Assembly: GCF_016031655.1 (NCBI RefSeq)
Contig: NZ_JACCHQ010000013.1
Coordinates: forward strand, 62,001-126,000
Reading direction: 5' to 3'
DNA length: 64,000 nt
Origin: Bradyrhizobium glycinis
GTDB lineage: Bacteria; Pseudomonadota; Alphaproteobacteria; Rhizobiales; Xanthobacteraceae
The first letter of the stretch is position 1. The number at the start of each line of letters is the position of its first letter. The notes under the pieces are model-generated. The model was not told the origin of the DNA. It did not search any database and worked only from the letters and a program-made list of their open reading frames with translations. Below are positions 52,018 through 60,464 of this stretch, piece after piece. The translations under genes and the position numbers were made by a program.

Positions 52018-53041
52018 CGCGTCCTCCTTGCGCTCCGGCCGACCCCCGAATCTGCCGCGGCGTCATGCGGAGCGGACCGTTGCCGGCCGCCTCGGCTTCC
52101 TTGATCAGCGCAACAATGCGGCGCATCAGCGGCACGGCTACATGGTTCTGCTCGGCGAGCGCGATGACCGCGCCTTGCAGATAGTCGATCTCGGTCTTGC
52201 GGCCCTGCTTCAGATCCTGCCACATCGAGGAGCGCGCCTCGGGATCGATCTTCATGGTCCGTCCGAGGATCGCGCTGAAGATCGCATCGGGCAGCCGCAG
52301 CAAGGCCGGAGACCAGCTCATCGGGATCGGCGTCGACGACACCGGCACGACGCCGGCGGCCTTCAGCGCGGCCAGCCCTTCCGCCATCTGGTCGGCGAAC
52401 AATCTTCGCCAGTCGCGGTTCGCCAGTTGCGCGGCGAGCGGCATGTCGGACAGCGCGCTCAGCGCGTTGTTGAGGTTGATGATCAGCTTGCCCCATTGCA
52501 CGCCTGTGATGTCGCGGCTTGCGCGCACGTTGAGGCCAGCGACCGAAAGCGCCGCGGCCGTATTCTCCGGATCCTCTCCGACGTGGATGGCGCCGGAGGT
52601 CGAGCGGTGGAAACGGCCATTGCCCATCGCGATCACGTTGAACGGAACCATGCCGGCGAGCACGTGGTAGCCACCGAGCCGCTCGCGCAGCACCGCGACA
52701 TTGCCGATGCCGTTCTGGAGCGAGATGATGACGGCATCCTCAGGCGCATGCTGCGCAATCTGATCGGCGACAGCGGCGGTGTCGGCGCTCTTCACCGTGA
52801 CCAGCACGATGCCCGCGCTGTGGAAGATCGAAGGGTCTTCCGACAGCGCCAGCTGGCCGGCGCCGAGCTTTTTCTCGGAGCCGTCGAAATCGGTCAGAAG
52901 CAGGCCGAACCGTTCGATCTCGCTCTTCACCCGCGGCCGCACCAGCAGCGCGACGCGCCGCCCCGCCGCGGCCAGCATGCCGCCGACGAAACAGCCGATG
53001 GCACCGGCGCCCGCCACCACGATCGGTCGATCCGCAACCAC
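52007..53041 (-). CDS. Ketopantoate reductase (ApbA/PanE) family protein, copy 2
   Basis: 344 aa. The N-terminal NADPH site is RPIVVAGAGAIGCFVGGMLA, then VILVTVKSADT-type GIVLVTVKSADTAAVADQIA and SLQNGIGNVAVLRERLGGY. The catalytic Lys region is GVQWGKLIINLNNALSALSD, followed by a C-terminal ApbA_C domain. The start is GTG at 53041 behind AGGGAGCAAGC; frames further upstream are non-coding. It could make pantoate or reduce another 2-keto acid, and it differs clearly from the copy at 37984-38958. Confidence 0.87.
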   Translation of the reverse strand: MVADRPIVVAGAGAIGCFVGGMLAAAGRRVALLVRPRVKSEIERFGLLLTDFDGSEKKLGAGQLALSEDPSIFHSAGIVLVTVKSADTAAVADQIAQHAPEDAVIISLQNGIGNVAVLRERLGGYHVLAGMVPFNVIAMGNGRFHRSTSGAIHVGEDPENTAAALSVAGLNVRASRDITGVQWGKLIINLNNALSALSDMPLAAQLANRDWRRLFADQMAEGLAALKAAGVVPVSSTPIPMSWSPALLRLPDAIFSAILGRTMKIDPEARSSMWQDLKQGRKTEIDYLQGAVIALAEQNHVAVPLMRRIVALIKEAEAAGNGPLRMTPRQIRGSAGAQGGRDET

Positions 53042-53201
53042 TAAGCTTGCTCCCTGAATGAACGGCCTTCGATAGCAGAGGCGAGGCCGACAACCAATCG
53101 GTGCATCTGACTTGTAACGGTCATGACCGCCCCATATGTTTTGGCCCCGGGGGCAGTCAGCGGCGAGCGCTCGCTTAACGAGAACGCCAAAGGAGAGCAC
53201 C

Positions 53202-53771
53202 ATGGGTCTACTCGACGTCCTCAACGGCATGCAGAACGGCCCGCGCGGTCCCTCTACGCCGAGCTCCGAGAAATCCTCCGGCGGCATGTCGCCAATGACC
53301 ATGGCGCTGCTCGGCCTGCTCGCCTGGAAGGCATTCAAGCATTTCACGACCAGCCAGTCAGGCTCGGCGCCGCAACCGTCACCATCGCCCGCACCGCCGC
53401 CGGTGAACGCGGGTGCAGGCGGCGGCAGCTTGAGCGACATGCTCAAGGGCGGCCTCGGCGGCCTGCTCGCGGGCGGCGCGGCCGGCAGCATTCTGAGCGG
53501 CGGGCTCGGCGATCTCCTCAACCAGCTGCAGCAGAGCGGCCACGGCGACACCGCCAGTTCCTGGGTCGGCAAGGGCGAGAACAAGCCGATCGCACCGGGC
53601 GATCTCGCCAGCGCACTCGGCGCCGACCAGATCGAGAGCCTGTCCGCCCAGAGCGGCCTGTCACGCGAAGAGCTGCTCTCCGGCCTCAGCCAATATCTGC
53701 CTCAGGTGGTCGACCATCTGACGCCGGATGGACGGCTACCGACCGAGAACGAACTCTCGGGCCGGATCTGA
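53202..53771 (+). CDS. YidB-family (DUF937) protein
   Basis: 189 aa. The N-terminus MGLLDVLNGMQNGPRGPSTP and a hydrophobic stretch PMTMALLGLLAWKAFKHF are followed by a Gly-rich segment (GGLLAGGAAGSILSGGLGDL). The conserved C-terminal part is SSWVGKGENKPIAPGDLASA to LPQVVDHLTPDGRLPTENEL, typical of YidB/DUF937 proteins of unknown function. AGGAGAG precedes the ATG at 53202. It is followed by the GlsB-type gene, probably as one transcript. Confidence 0.9.
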   Translation: MGLLDVLNGMQNGPRGPSTPSSEKSSGGMSPMTMALLGLLAWKAFKHFTTSQSGSAPQPSPSPAPPPVNAGAGGGSLSDMLKGGLGGLLAGGAAGSILSGGLGDLLNQLQQSGHGDTASSWVGKGENKPIAPGDLASALGADQIESLSAQSGLSREELLSGLSQYLPQVVDHLTPDGRLPTENELSGRI

Positions 53772-53799
53772 CGGCAGCCTGAGCAAGGGGAGCACACTC

Positions 53800-54072
53800 A
53801 TGAGCATGGGCGGCCTGTTGTGGATCATCCTCGTCGGCTTCGTCGCCGGCCTCATCGCCCGCTGGCTGGCGCCGGGGCCGAACAATCCGAGCGGCTTCAT
53901 CCTCACCACCATCCTCGGCATCGCCGGCGCATTCCTGGCGACCTTCGTCGGCCAGGCCATCGGGCATTACAGCCCCGACCAGGGCGCCGGCTTCATCACG
54001 GCGACGATCGGCGCGGTGGTGGTGCTGTTCATCTGGCACCGGCTGGTGTCGAGTGGCGTGATCAAGGGGTAG
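53800..54072 (+). CDS. GlsB/YeaQ/YmgE-family small membrane protein
   Basis: 90 aa with three hydrophobic segments (LLWIILVGFVAGLIARWLAP, GFILTTILGIAGAFLATFVG, GFITATIGAVVVLFIWHRLV). The Gly-rich helices are typical of the transglycosylase-associated/stress-response family. Related proteins appear under envelope or acid stress; the biochemical role is unknown. AAGGGGAGC precedes the ATG at 53800, 28 bp after the YidB-family stop. Confidence 0.9.
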   Translation: MSMGGLLWIILVGFVAGLIARWLAPGPNNPSGFILTTILGIAGAFLATFVGQAIGHYSPDQGAGFITATIGAVVVLFIWHRLVSSGVIKG

Positions 54073-54112
54073 TCACTGTCACGTTGTAGTGCGACCTATC
54101 AACCAGCTCGGT

Positions 54113-54277
54113 GGTCGTCCCGGACAAGCGCGCCCTAAGCGCGCGCCGATCCGGGACCCATAGCCCACAGGGAGGAGTTTGGCGAAGATTGACAACTCCG
54201 AGTCTTCGCCAAACCTCTTCCTGTGGTTATGGATCCCCGCCCCACGTGCGCAATTGCGCACTAGGCGGGGATGACAA
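54113..54277. repeat. Palindromic intergenic repeat, family B (copy 6, hybrid right end)
   Basis: The left half is typical (GTCGTCCCGGACAAGCGCGC, GATCCGGGACCCATAGCCCA). The right half instead ends TGGTTATGGATCCCCGCCCC and CTAGGCGGGGATGAC with an inserted GTGCGCAATTGCGCAC palindrome, so it is a hybrid with another repeat type. Confidence 0.75.
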
Positions 54278-54296
54278 CAGAGAATGCCGCGCGAGC

Positions 54297-55082
54297 TCAC
54301 GTCACCAAATGCATCCCCGCATCCATGCGCACGACCTCGCCGGTCATGTTGCTGGAAGCCGGCAGCGCCAGGAAGCAGACGAGCTGGGCGATGTCCTCCG
54401 CCGATGATGCGACCTTCAGCGGCACCTTCGCCACGACGCTGTCGCGCACCTGCTTGGCCTGCGCCTCGCCACGGCCCTTGGTGAACCAGGGCGTATCGAT
54501 GTAGCCGGGGCAGACGGTGTTGACGCGGATCAGCGGCGCCAGCGCGCGCGACAGCGACAGCGTCATGGTGTTGAGCGCACCCTTGCTCGCGGCGTACGCA
54601 ATCGACGAGCCGACGCCGCTGATGCCGGCGACTGAGGAGACGTTCACGACCGCAGACGGCCGCCCAGAAGCCTTGGCGGCGGCTTCAAGCAGGCTGCGCG
54701 CCGCGCGCACCATCTGGAACGGGCCGATGGTGTTGACGCCGTAGACCCGCTGGAAGTCTTCCGCCGACAAGCCATCGAGATCGGCGTGAGCCACATGCTT
54801 GGTGGTGCCGGCATTGTTGACGAGGATATCGAGCCGGCCCCAGCCGCTCGCCACTGCAACGATCTTGCGGCAATCCTCATCCTTCGAGACGTCGCCCTGT
54901 GCGACCAGCACCTCCGCGGCGCCCGCCTTGCGGCAGGTCTCGGCCGTCGCCTCGGCTTCCTTCTGGCTCGACGAATAGTTGATGACGAGCCGCGCCCCGC
55001 TGCGGGCGAGAATTTCCGCAGTCGCTGCACCCAGCCCGGATGCGGACCCCGTCACGATTGCGCACAAGCCCTCTTTTGCCAT
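54297..55082 (-). CDS. Short-chain dehydrogenase/reductase
   Basis: 261 aa classical SDR: cofactor motif VTGSASGLGAATAEILARSG, NNAG in DILVNNAGTTKHVAHA, Ser in VVNVSSVAGISGVGSS, Tyr/Lys in YAASKGALNTMTLSLS, and a closing VRMDAGMHLVT. It oxidises or reduces a hydroxy/keto group with NAD(P). It is divergent from the acyl-CoA dehydrogenase operon and faces a shared palindrome at 55156-55170, so it may oxidise a 3-hydroxyacyl intermediate of the same pathway. The start was set at the ATG at 55082. Confidence 0.9.
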   Translation of the reverse strand: MAKEGLCAIVTGSASGLGAATAEILARSGARLVINYSSSQKEAEATAETCRKAGAAEVLVAQGDVSKDEDCRKIVAVASGWGRLDILVNNAGTTKHVAHADLDGLSAEDFQRVYGVNTIGPFQMVRAARSLLEAAAKASGRPSAVVNVSSVAGISGVGSSIAYAASKGALNTMTLSLSRALAPLIRVNTVCPGYIDTPWFTKGRGEAQAKQVRDSVVAKVPLKVASSAEDIAQLVCFLALPASSNMTGEVVRMDAGMHLVT

Positions 55083-55155
55083 CCGGATTTCCTTCCCCTG
55101 TATCTGGTGTGGCGTCCTGTTTAGCGAGTTTGCCGCGCCCTGCAAATCGAACAAA

Positions 55156-55170
55156 CTCCGCTAAGCGGAA
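55156..55170. promoter_or_regulatory. TTCCGC-N3-GCGGAA-type palindrome, copy 1
   Basis: CTCCGCTAAGCGGAA, arms matching except for the first base. It lies between the divergent SDR (55082) and acyl-CoA dehydrogenase (55329) genes. A perfect version occurs at 61828-61842, at the far end of the same gene region. Sites of this shape are often used by IclR-type regulators, but none is encoded here. Confidence 0.55.
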
Positions 55171-55328
55171 TTAGCATTTCCTGAAGCCTGGCCCCATGCC
55201 GGCGCCGCAGATGGGCCTGCGATCAACGCTTGTCAGGGCCATGGCTTTTTCCGATCATCGGGCGCAAGAAGAGACTGCGCACTGGCCGATCAGACCGGAC
55301 GCGCCAATGGAAAGATACGGGGAACGCT

Positions 55329-56393
55329 GTGGCGGAGAGTGACAATATCGTCGTCGAGACCGCGGAGAAGATCTTCGCTGATCTCGCCGATCCGCAAACC
55401 ATCAACAACGACAAGACGAATTCCTGGCAGGCGCCGCTGTGGCAGGCACTGAGCGAAGCCGGCCTGCCGCTGGCCTGGGTGTCGGATGATCTCGGCGGCT
55501 CGGGCGCGAGCCTCGCCGACGGCTTTGCGCTGCTGAACGCTGCCGGCCGTTTCGCAGTCGCGGTGCCGCTGGCCGAGACCATGCTGGCGGGATGGCTGCT
55601 GGCGCAGGCGAAGATTGCTTCGCCCGAGGGCGAGATGACGGTCGTGCCGGCGTCCCCGAAGGACCGCATCGCCCTCGATGCCGACGGTGCGCTCTCCGGC
55701 CGTGCGCGCGGCGTGCCCTTCGCCAAAACGGCGAAGCATTTTGCGGTGCTGGCGCACGGCAAGGACGGTGTTTCCATCGCGCTGATCGACGCCGCGAAGG
55801 CGCGGATCGAGGCCGGGCTCAACGTCGGCTACGACCACAGCGACACCGTCACCCTCGACAAGGTCCGGCCCGTCGCCATCAAGCTCGCGCCGAAGGGCTT
55901 TGAGCAGACCCATCTGATGCTGATGGGCGGCGTCGCGCGCAGCCTGCAGATCGCAGGCGCGCTGGAATCGATGCTCGACATTTCCGTGCGCTATTCCAAC
56001 GAACGCGTCGCCTTCGAGAAGAAGATCTCGAAATTCCAGGCCGTGCAGCACAATCTCGCCCGCCTCGCCGGCGAATCCGCCGCGGCCCTCGCGGCGGCGA
56101 CGTCCGCCGCCGACGCCATCGCGAATGCAAGATCGTTCAACGACGAGATCTATCTCGAAGCCGCCTCCGCAAAGATCCGCTGCGCGGAAGCTGCCGAGAA
56201 AGGCGGCGGCATCGCGCATCAGGTCCATGGCGCGATCGGCTTCACCATGGAGCACATCCTGCACCGCTATTCGCTGCGCGCGCTGGCCTGGCGCGACGAT
56301 TTCGGCTCGGAAAGCTACTGGGCCGTCGAGCTCGGCAAGCTCGTCGCAAACCGTGGCGCCGACGAATTGTGGCCGCTCGTGGCATCGCGCTGA
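55329..56393 (+). CDS. Acyl-CoA dehydrogenase-like protein, small-subunit type
   Basis: 354 aa, shorter than usual. The N-terminal helix region is WQALSEAGLPLAWVSDDLGG and the C-terminal core is AHQVHGAIGFTMEHILHRYS. By eye it lacks the Glu that serves as base in the neighbouring subunit: the segment reads MLMGGVARSLQIAGAL. Such proteins usually pair with a catalytic partner in an alpha2beta2 complex, as known for steroid side-chain dehydrogenases. The start is GTG at 55329 behind GGGGAACGCT. It is followed by its likely partner 16 bp downstream. Confidence 0.87.
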   Translation: MAESDNIVVETAEKIFADLADPQTINNDKTNSWQAPLWQALSEAGLPLAWVSDDLGGSGASLADGFALLNAAGRFAVAVPLAETMLAGWLLAQAKIASPEGEMTVVPASPKDRIALDADGALSGRARGVPFAKTAKHFAVLAHGKDGVSIALIDAAKARIEAGLNVGYDHSDTVTLDKVRPVAIKLAPKGFEQTHLMLMGGVARSLQIAGALESMLDISVRYSNERVAFEKKISKFQAVQHNLARLAGESAAALAAATSAADAIANARSFNDEIYLEAASAKIRCAEAAEKGGGIAHQVHGAIGFTMEHILHRYSLRALAWRDDFGSESYWAVELGKLVANRGADELWPLVASR

Positions 56394-56409
56394 TCAGGGG
56401 ACGACCACA

Positions 56410-57570
56410 ATGACCGCTGCCCTCCGTTTCGATCCGATCCGCCTGCCCGAGAAGTGCGAGCAATTGCGCAAGGAAGTCCGCGCCTTCCTCGCCGAGGAGA
56501 TCGCCGCCGGCACTTTCGATCCGCATAAGCCCAACCGCGAAGACACCGACGCGCCGGAATTTTCCCGCCGGGTCGGCGCCAGGGGCTGGCTCGGCATGAC
56601 CTGGCCGAAAAAGTATGGCGGCCAGGAACGCTCCTTCCTCGAGCGCTACGTGGTGACCGAGGAGATGCGCGTCGCCAACGCGCCGACGCGGCGCTTCTTC
56701 GTCGCCGACCGCCAGAGCGGGCCGGTGCTTTTGAAATACGCGCCCGAGCACATCAAGATGGACATCCTGCCGCAGATCTGCCGCGGCGAGATCTGCTTTG
56801 CCATCGGCATGAGCGAGCCGAACTCCGGCTCCGATTTGTTCGCGGCGAAGACGCGCGCGACCAAGACCGACGGCGGCTATCTCATCAACGGCACCAAGAT
56901 CTGGACCTCTTCGGCGCATATCGCCGACTACATGATCGCGATCTTTCGGACCTCGCCGCCGACCAAGGAGAACCGCCGTCACGGCCTGACCCAGTTCCTG
57001 GTCAAGATGAAGCAGCCGGGCATCAAGGTGAACCCGATCGGCCAGATCACCGGCCAGTACGAGTTCAACGAGGTCGTCTTCACCGATCACTTCATCCCCG
57101 ATGACCATGTGCTCGGCGAAGTCGACGGCGCCTGGAAGCAGGCCACGAGCGAGCTCGCCTATGAGCGCTCGGGTCCCGAGCGCTTCCTCGAAACCCATTA
57201 CGTGCTGACCGAGCTTGTCCGCGCGGTCGGCCCCAACCCGGACACGCGCAGCGCGGAAGGAATCGGCCGCCTGGTCGCGCAGCTCCACACCATGCGGCGC
57301 ATGTCGGTCTCGGTTGCCGGCATGCTTGAAGCCGGCAAGGAGCCGGTGGTCGAGGCGTCCATCGTCAAGGACATCGGCACGATCTGGGAGCAGCAGCTGC
57401 CGCATCGCGTGCGCGATCTCGCCGCTTTCGTCGAGGAGACTGCGACCAATCGCGAGACCTTGGAGCGGCAGCTCGACTTCGCGATCAAGACCACACCAAA
57501 GCTCACCATCCAGGGCGGCACCACCGAGGTGCTGCGCGGCATCATCGCCCGCGGATTAGGTCTGCGCTGA
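56410..57570 (+). CDS. Acyl-CoA dehydrogenase, large-subunit type
   Basis: 386 aa. It has GMSEPNSGSDLFAAKTRATK and GGYLINGTKIWTSSAHIADY for FAD/acyl binding, and the C-terminus LTIQGGTTEVLRGIIARGLG. A Glu in YERSGPERFLETHYV sits where the base of long-chain type enzymes lies. It probably forms the catalytic half of a complex with the protein encoded just upstream. It would introduce a 2,3 double bond into an unusual, perhaps branched or cyclic, acyl-CoA. The ATG at 56410 starts MTAALRFDPIRLPEKCEQL. Confidence 0.9.
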   Translation: MTAALRFDPIRLPEKCEQLRKEVRAFLAEEIAAGTFDPHKPNREDTDAPEFSRRVGARGWLGMTWPKKYGGQERSFLERYVVTEEMRVANAPTRRFFVADRQSGPVLLKYAPEHIKMDILPQICRGEICFAIGMSEPNSGSDLFAAKTRATKTDGGYLINGTKIWTSSAHIADYMIAIFRTSPPTKENRRHGLTQFLVKMKQPGIKVNPIGQITGQYEFNEVVFTDHFIPDDHVLGEVDGAWKQATSELAYERSGPERFLETHYVLTELVRAVGPNPDTRSAEGIGRLVAQLHTMRRMSVSVAGMLEAGKEPVVEASIVKDIGTIWEQQLPHRVRDLAAFVEETATNRETLERQLDFAIKTTPKLTIQGGTTEVLRGIIARGLGLR

Positions 57571-57600
57571 ATGGGATCGAAACTCTGGCCTCGCGCTCCG

Positions 57601-57720
57601 TCCACCTCTCCCATCGGGAGAGGTCGATGTGCGTCAGCAAATCGGGTGAGGGGTTTTGCTCTCACGAGGGACCGCAGCCCCTCACCCGGCGCTACGCGCC
57701 GACCTGCATGGGAGAGGTGG
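57601..57720. repeat. Palindromic intergenic repeat, family A (copy 6)
   Basis: CACCTCTCCCATCGGGAGAG with GGGTGAGGGG on the left, and CCCCTCACCCGGCGCTACGC with CATGGGAGAGGTGG on the right. It lies within a plus-strand gene run between the dehydrogenase and crotonase genes. Confidence 0.72.
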
Positions 57721-57760
57721 TTCTTCGCTACGGACGCATCGAGATGTTTGGAGACTATCT

Positions 57761-58573
57761 ATGAGCACCTATCAAGATATCGGCGTCGAGAAGATCGGGC
57801 ATGTCGGCACCATCGAGATCCGCCGTCCCCCGCTCAACTTCTTCGACATCTCGCTGATCAACCAGATCGCGGACGCGCTTGACGAGTTCGACCGCGACGT
57901 CGAGATTCGTGCGTCCGTGCTCTCCGCGCAGGGGAAGGCGTTCTGCGCCGGTGCGAATTTCGGCGATCCGGCGCGGCAGGCCCAGGAGGCCCGCGAGGCC
58001 GAGAAGAAGGGCGATCCGGCCGACAGTCTCGGCCCGATCAACCATCTCTACATCCAGGCGGTCCGCATCTTCCGCGCCAAGAAGCCGATCGTTGCCGCTG
58101 TGCAGGGCGCGGCGATCGGTGGCGGGCTCGGACTTGCAGTGTCGGCCGATTTCCGCGTCACCTGTCCTGAAGCGCGCTTCTCCGCAAATTTCACAAAACT
58201 CGGCTTCCATCCCGGCTTCGGCCTGACCGTGACGCTGCCGGAGCTGATCGGCAAGAACAACGCCGAGCTGATGTTCTACACCAGCCGCCGCGTCACCGGC
58301 GAAGAAGCCTACAAATGGGGCCTCGCCAACGAGCTGGTGCCGCAGGACCAGGTCAAGGCGGCCGCGATGAAGCTCGCCGGCGAGATCGCCGAATGCTCCC
58401 CGCTCGGCCTGCTCTCCACCCGCGCGACGATGCGCAAGGACCTCGCCGACCGCGTGATGGCCGCGACCAACCACGAACTCGCCGAGCAGACGCGGCTGCG
58501 CGCGACGGAGGATTTCAAGGAAGGCGTCAAAGCCACGGAAGAGCGCCGCGTGGCGAATTTCAAGGGGCGGTGA
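57761..58573 (+). CDS. Crotonase-fold protein (enoyl-CoA hydratase/isomerase family), both catalytic Glu missing
   Basis: 270 aa. The family frame is clear: KAFCAGANFGDPARQAQEAR and VQGAAIGGGLGLAVSADFRV form the oxyanion hole. By eye alignment with rat enoyl-CoA hydratase, the two catalytic Glu are replaced (GGGLGLAV and NFTKLGFHPGFG). It is therefore unlikely to be a simple hydratase. Other members with such changes act as C-C hydrolases, dehalogenases or isomerases. The ATG at 57761 follows TTGGAGACTATCT. It sits with two dehydrogenase subunits upstream. Confidence 0.87.
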   Translation: MSTYQDIGVEKIGHVGTIEIRRPPLNFFDISLINQIADALDEFDRDVEIRASVLSAQGKAFCAGANFGDPARQAQEAREAEKKGDPADSLGPINHLYIQAVRIFRAKKPIVAAVQGAAIGGGLGLAVSADFRVTCPEARFSANFTKLGFHPGFGLTVTLPELIGKNNAELMFYTSRRVTGEEAYKWGLANELVPQDQVKAAAMKLAGEIAECSPLGLLSTRATMRKDLADRVMAATNHELAEQTRLRATEDFKEGVKATEERRVANFKGR

Positions 58574-58600
58574 TCGGGGCGATGAACGCTCTCATCTTCC

Positions 58601-58746
58601 TTCTCCCCTTGTGGGAGAAGGTGGCGCGAAGCGCCGGATGAGGGGTTATCTCCGAGGGCTCCACTGCAAGAGAGTTGCGCGCGGAGAGAACCCCTCACCC
58701 GTCTCGCCGCTTCGCGGCGAGCCACCCTCTCCCACAAGGGGAGAGG
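58601..58746. repeat. Palindromic intergenic repeat, family A (copy 7)
   Basis: CTTCTCCCCTTGTGGGAGAA with GGCGCGAAGCGCCGGATGAG, and CCCTCACCCGTCTCGCCGCT with CCCTCTCCCACAAGGGGAGA. It is nearly identical in its arms to copy 4 (21750-21895) and lies between convergent genes. Confidence 0.78.
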
Positions 58747-58764
58747 GGAAGCGCCGGCAAACCT

Positions 58765-59517
58765 CTAACTCACGCGGAACGTCACTCCGCCGAGCAAGAA
58801 CTCATTGCCCGCAACCGCGAGGCCCTTTGCCTTGGCGGTATGCAGCACCTGCGCCACGTCAGTCACACGAAACTCCAGCGCACTCATGATCTCGCTGGCG
58901 CCCTTCACGAAGCCAAAGGTCGCGTTGGACAGTTTCAGTTCGGTGCCTTCAGGCGCAATGCCGATGATCCTGCCCCAATGCTCGGCCAGCCCTTGCGGAT
59001 CCGGGCTCTGCATCTCCACCGCCGTCAGCGCCTGCGTCACATCCTTGCGGATGAACTTTTGCCAGTCCGGTCCGGCCGGAGGATACGGCCCGAGGATATC
59101 GTCGCTGCCTGCGGTGTGATTGAACTCGATGAAGGCGGCGCGGCAGTCGCGGGGGTGGAGCTGCACGCCGTGATAGGGCGCGTGGTCGATGACGTTGGCG
59201 GTGCGCACGCCGAGTGCATTGGCGTTGCGGCCGCGCGCGTCCGGATCGTCGCAGCAGAAGATCGCCATGTACCCGCCGCGGCCGCCGGTCTTCTCGATGA
59301 AGCGGCCGGCCGTGGTGCCGTCCTTGAACGGCGCGACCACCTCCAGCAGGATCGTGTCGACCGGGAGCAGCGCGTTCTCCAGGCCGTACTTGGCGACATT
59401 GCCGTCGCGGTAGCAGACGGAAAGGCCCATGATCCGACCGATGTCCGTGATGACAGGCTCGAGCTGCGGGGCGACCAGGCAGATCTGACGCAGCCGGATA
59501 TAGGGCGCCATGGTCAT
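58765..59517 (-). CDS. VOC-family protein with two domains
   Basis: 250 aa. Two VOC modules can be read: IRLRQICLVAPQLEPVITDI onward, and a second from about residue 135 (DVTQALTAVEMQSPDPQGLA) to the C-terminus LEFRVTDVAQVLHTAKAKGL. The His in YHGVQLHPRDCRAAFIEFNH may bind metal. The family holds dioxygenases and isomerases. Its ATG overlaps the stop of the crotonase gene upstream by 4 bp (ATGA), so the two act in one pathway. Confidence 0.85.
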   Translation of the reverse strand: MTMAPYIRLRQICLVAPQLEPVITDIGRIMGLSVCYRDGNVAKYGLENALLPVDTILLEVVAPFKDGTTAGRFIEKTGGRGGYMAIFCCDDPDARGRNANALGVRTANVIDHAPYHGVQLHPRDCRAAFIEFNHTAGSDDILGPYPPAGPDWQKFIRKDVTQALTAVEMQSPDPQGLAEHWGRIIGIAPEGTELKLSNATFGFVKGASEIMSALEFRVTDVAQVLHTAKAKGLAVAGNEFLLGGVTFRVS

Positions 59518-60302
59518 GCGCCCCTAAAGGTCGGCTTGCGCTTCTCGACGAAGGCCTTGGCGGCCTCCTTGTGATCCTCGGTGTCGCCGCAACGGGTGTG
59601 ATGGATCGCCTCGCCATCGAAGCAATCCTCCAAGGCCAGGTGCTCGGCATTATTGATGTTGCGCTTGATGAAGCCGAGCGCAATCGAGGGACCCTGCGCC
59701 AGCGACAGCGCGAGCTCGTGCGCGGCCGCGTCGATCTCGGCGTCGGGCACGACCTTCGTCACCATGCCGATGGCGTGCGCTTCCCTTGCCGTGAGCAACG
59801 GCGACATCAGATAGAGCTCGCGCGCCAGCGCGCTGCCGAGCAGCTGGGTGAGGAAATAGGTGCCGCCGTAATCACCGGAGAAGCCGACCTTGGCGAAGGC
59901 GGTGGTGATCTTGCAGGATTCGGAGGCGATCCGCAGGTCGCAAGACAGCGCCATCGACAGGCCCGCGCCGGCCGCCGCACCATCGAGCTGGGCCACGACG
60001 GGCTTCGGCATCTGATGCAGGATGCGCGAGACCTCCATGCCGCGGCGGAGATTAGCGAGCTTGTGCTCGAACGGCAGCGGCGCGCGCCCCTGAGCCATCG
60101 ATTTGACGTCGCCGCCGACACAGAACGAGCCGCCGGCGCCCTTGAACAGCACCGCCCGCACCTCGGGATCATCAGCCGCGCGCCGTGCCGCCTCGACCAG
60201 CCCGGCGACCATCTCGGAGTTGAGCGCGTTCTTCCGCTCCGGGCGATTCATGGTGATGGTGAGCAGCCCGCCTTCGAGCTTTTGCAGGACCATGTCGTTC
60301 AT
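59514..60302 (-). CDS. Enoyl-CoA hydratase/isomerase family protein (PaaG-like active site)
   Basis: 262 aa crotonase. GGSFCVGGDVKSMAQGRAPL and LDGAAAGAGLSMALSCDLRI build the acyl-CoA pocket. Both Glu positions of classic hydratases are changed, but KVGFSGDYGGTYFLTQLLGS keeps an Asp in the place used by PaaG-type ring-opened isomerases. So an isomerase is more likely than a hydratase. The gene is co-transcribed with the VOC gene and runs toward the convergent plus-strand crotonase. Confidence 0.88.
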   Translation of the reverse strand: MNDMVLQKLEGGLLTITMNRPERKNALNSEMVAGLVEAARRAADDPEVRAVLFKGAGGSFCVGGDVKSMAQGRAPLPFEHKLANLRRGMEVSRILHQMPKPVVAQLDGAAAGAGLSMALSCDLRIASESCKITTAFAKVGFSGDYGGTYFLTQLLGSALARELYLMSPLLTAREAHAIGMVTKVVPDAEIDAAAHELALSLAQGPSIALGFIKRNINNAEHLALEDCFDGEAIHHTRCGDTEDHKEAAKAFVEKRKPTFRGA

Positions 60303-60330
60303 GGGGACGTCTCCCTTCGTTGTTTTACTC

Positions 60331-60457
60331 TGTCATTCCGGGGCGCGCCCTTTGGCGCGAACTACGGTGCGCAATTGCGCACCTGAGCATCCATCCCTCG
60401 ATCGTCACTGCCGCCCGATGGATCCCGGGTTCTCGCTACGCGAGCCCCGGGATGACG
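60331..60457. repeat. Palindromic intergenic repeat, family C (copy 2, diverged)
   Basis: Outer ends GTCATTCCGGGGCGCG and GAGCCCCGGGATGACG are inverted, with inner GATCCCGGGTTCTCGCTACG and a GTGCGCAATTGCGCAC palindrome also seen in the hybrid repeat at 54113-54277. It separates the binding-protein gene from the crotonase gene on the same strand. Confidence 0.7.
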
Positions 60458-60464
60458 CTTCGCG

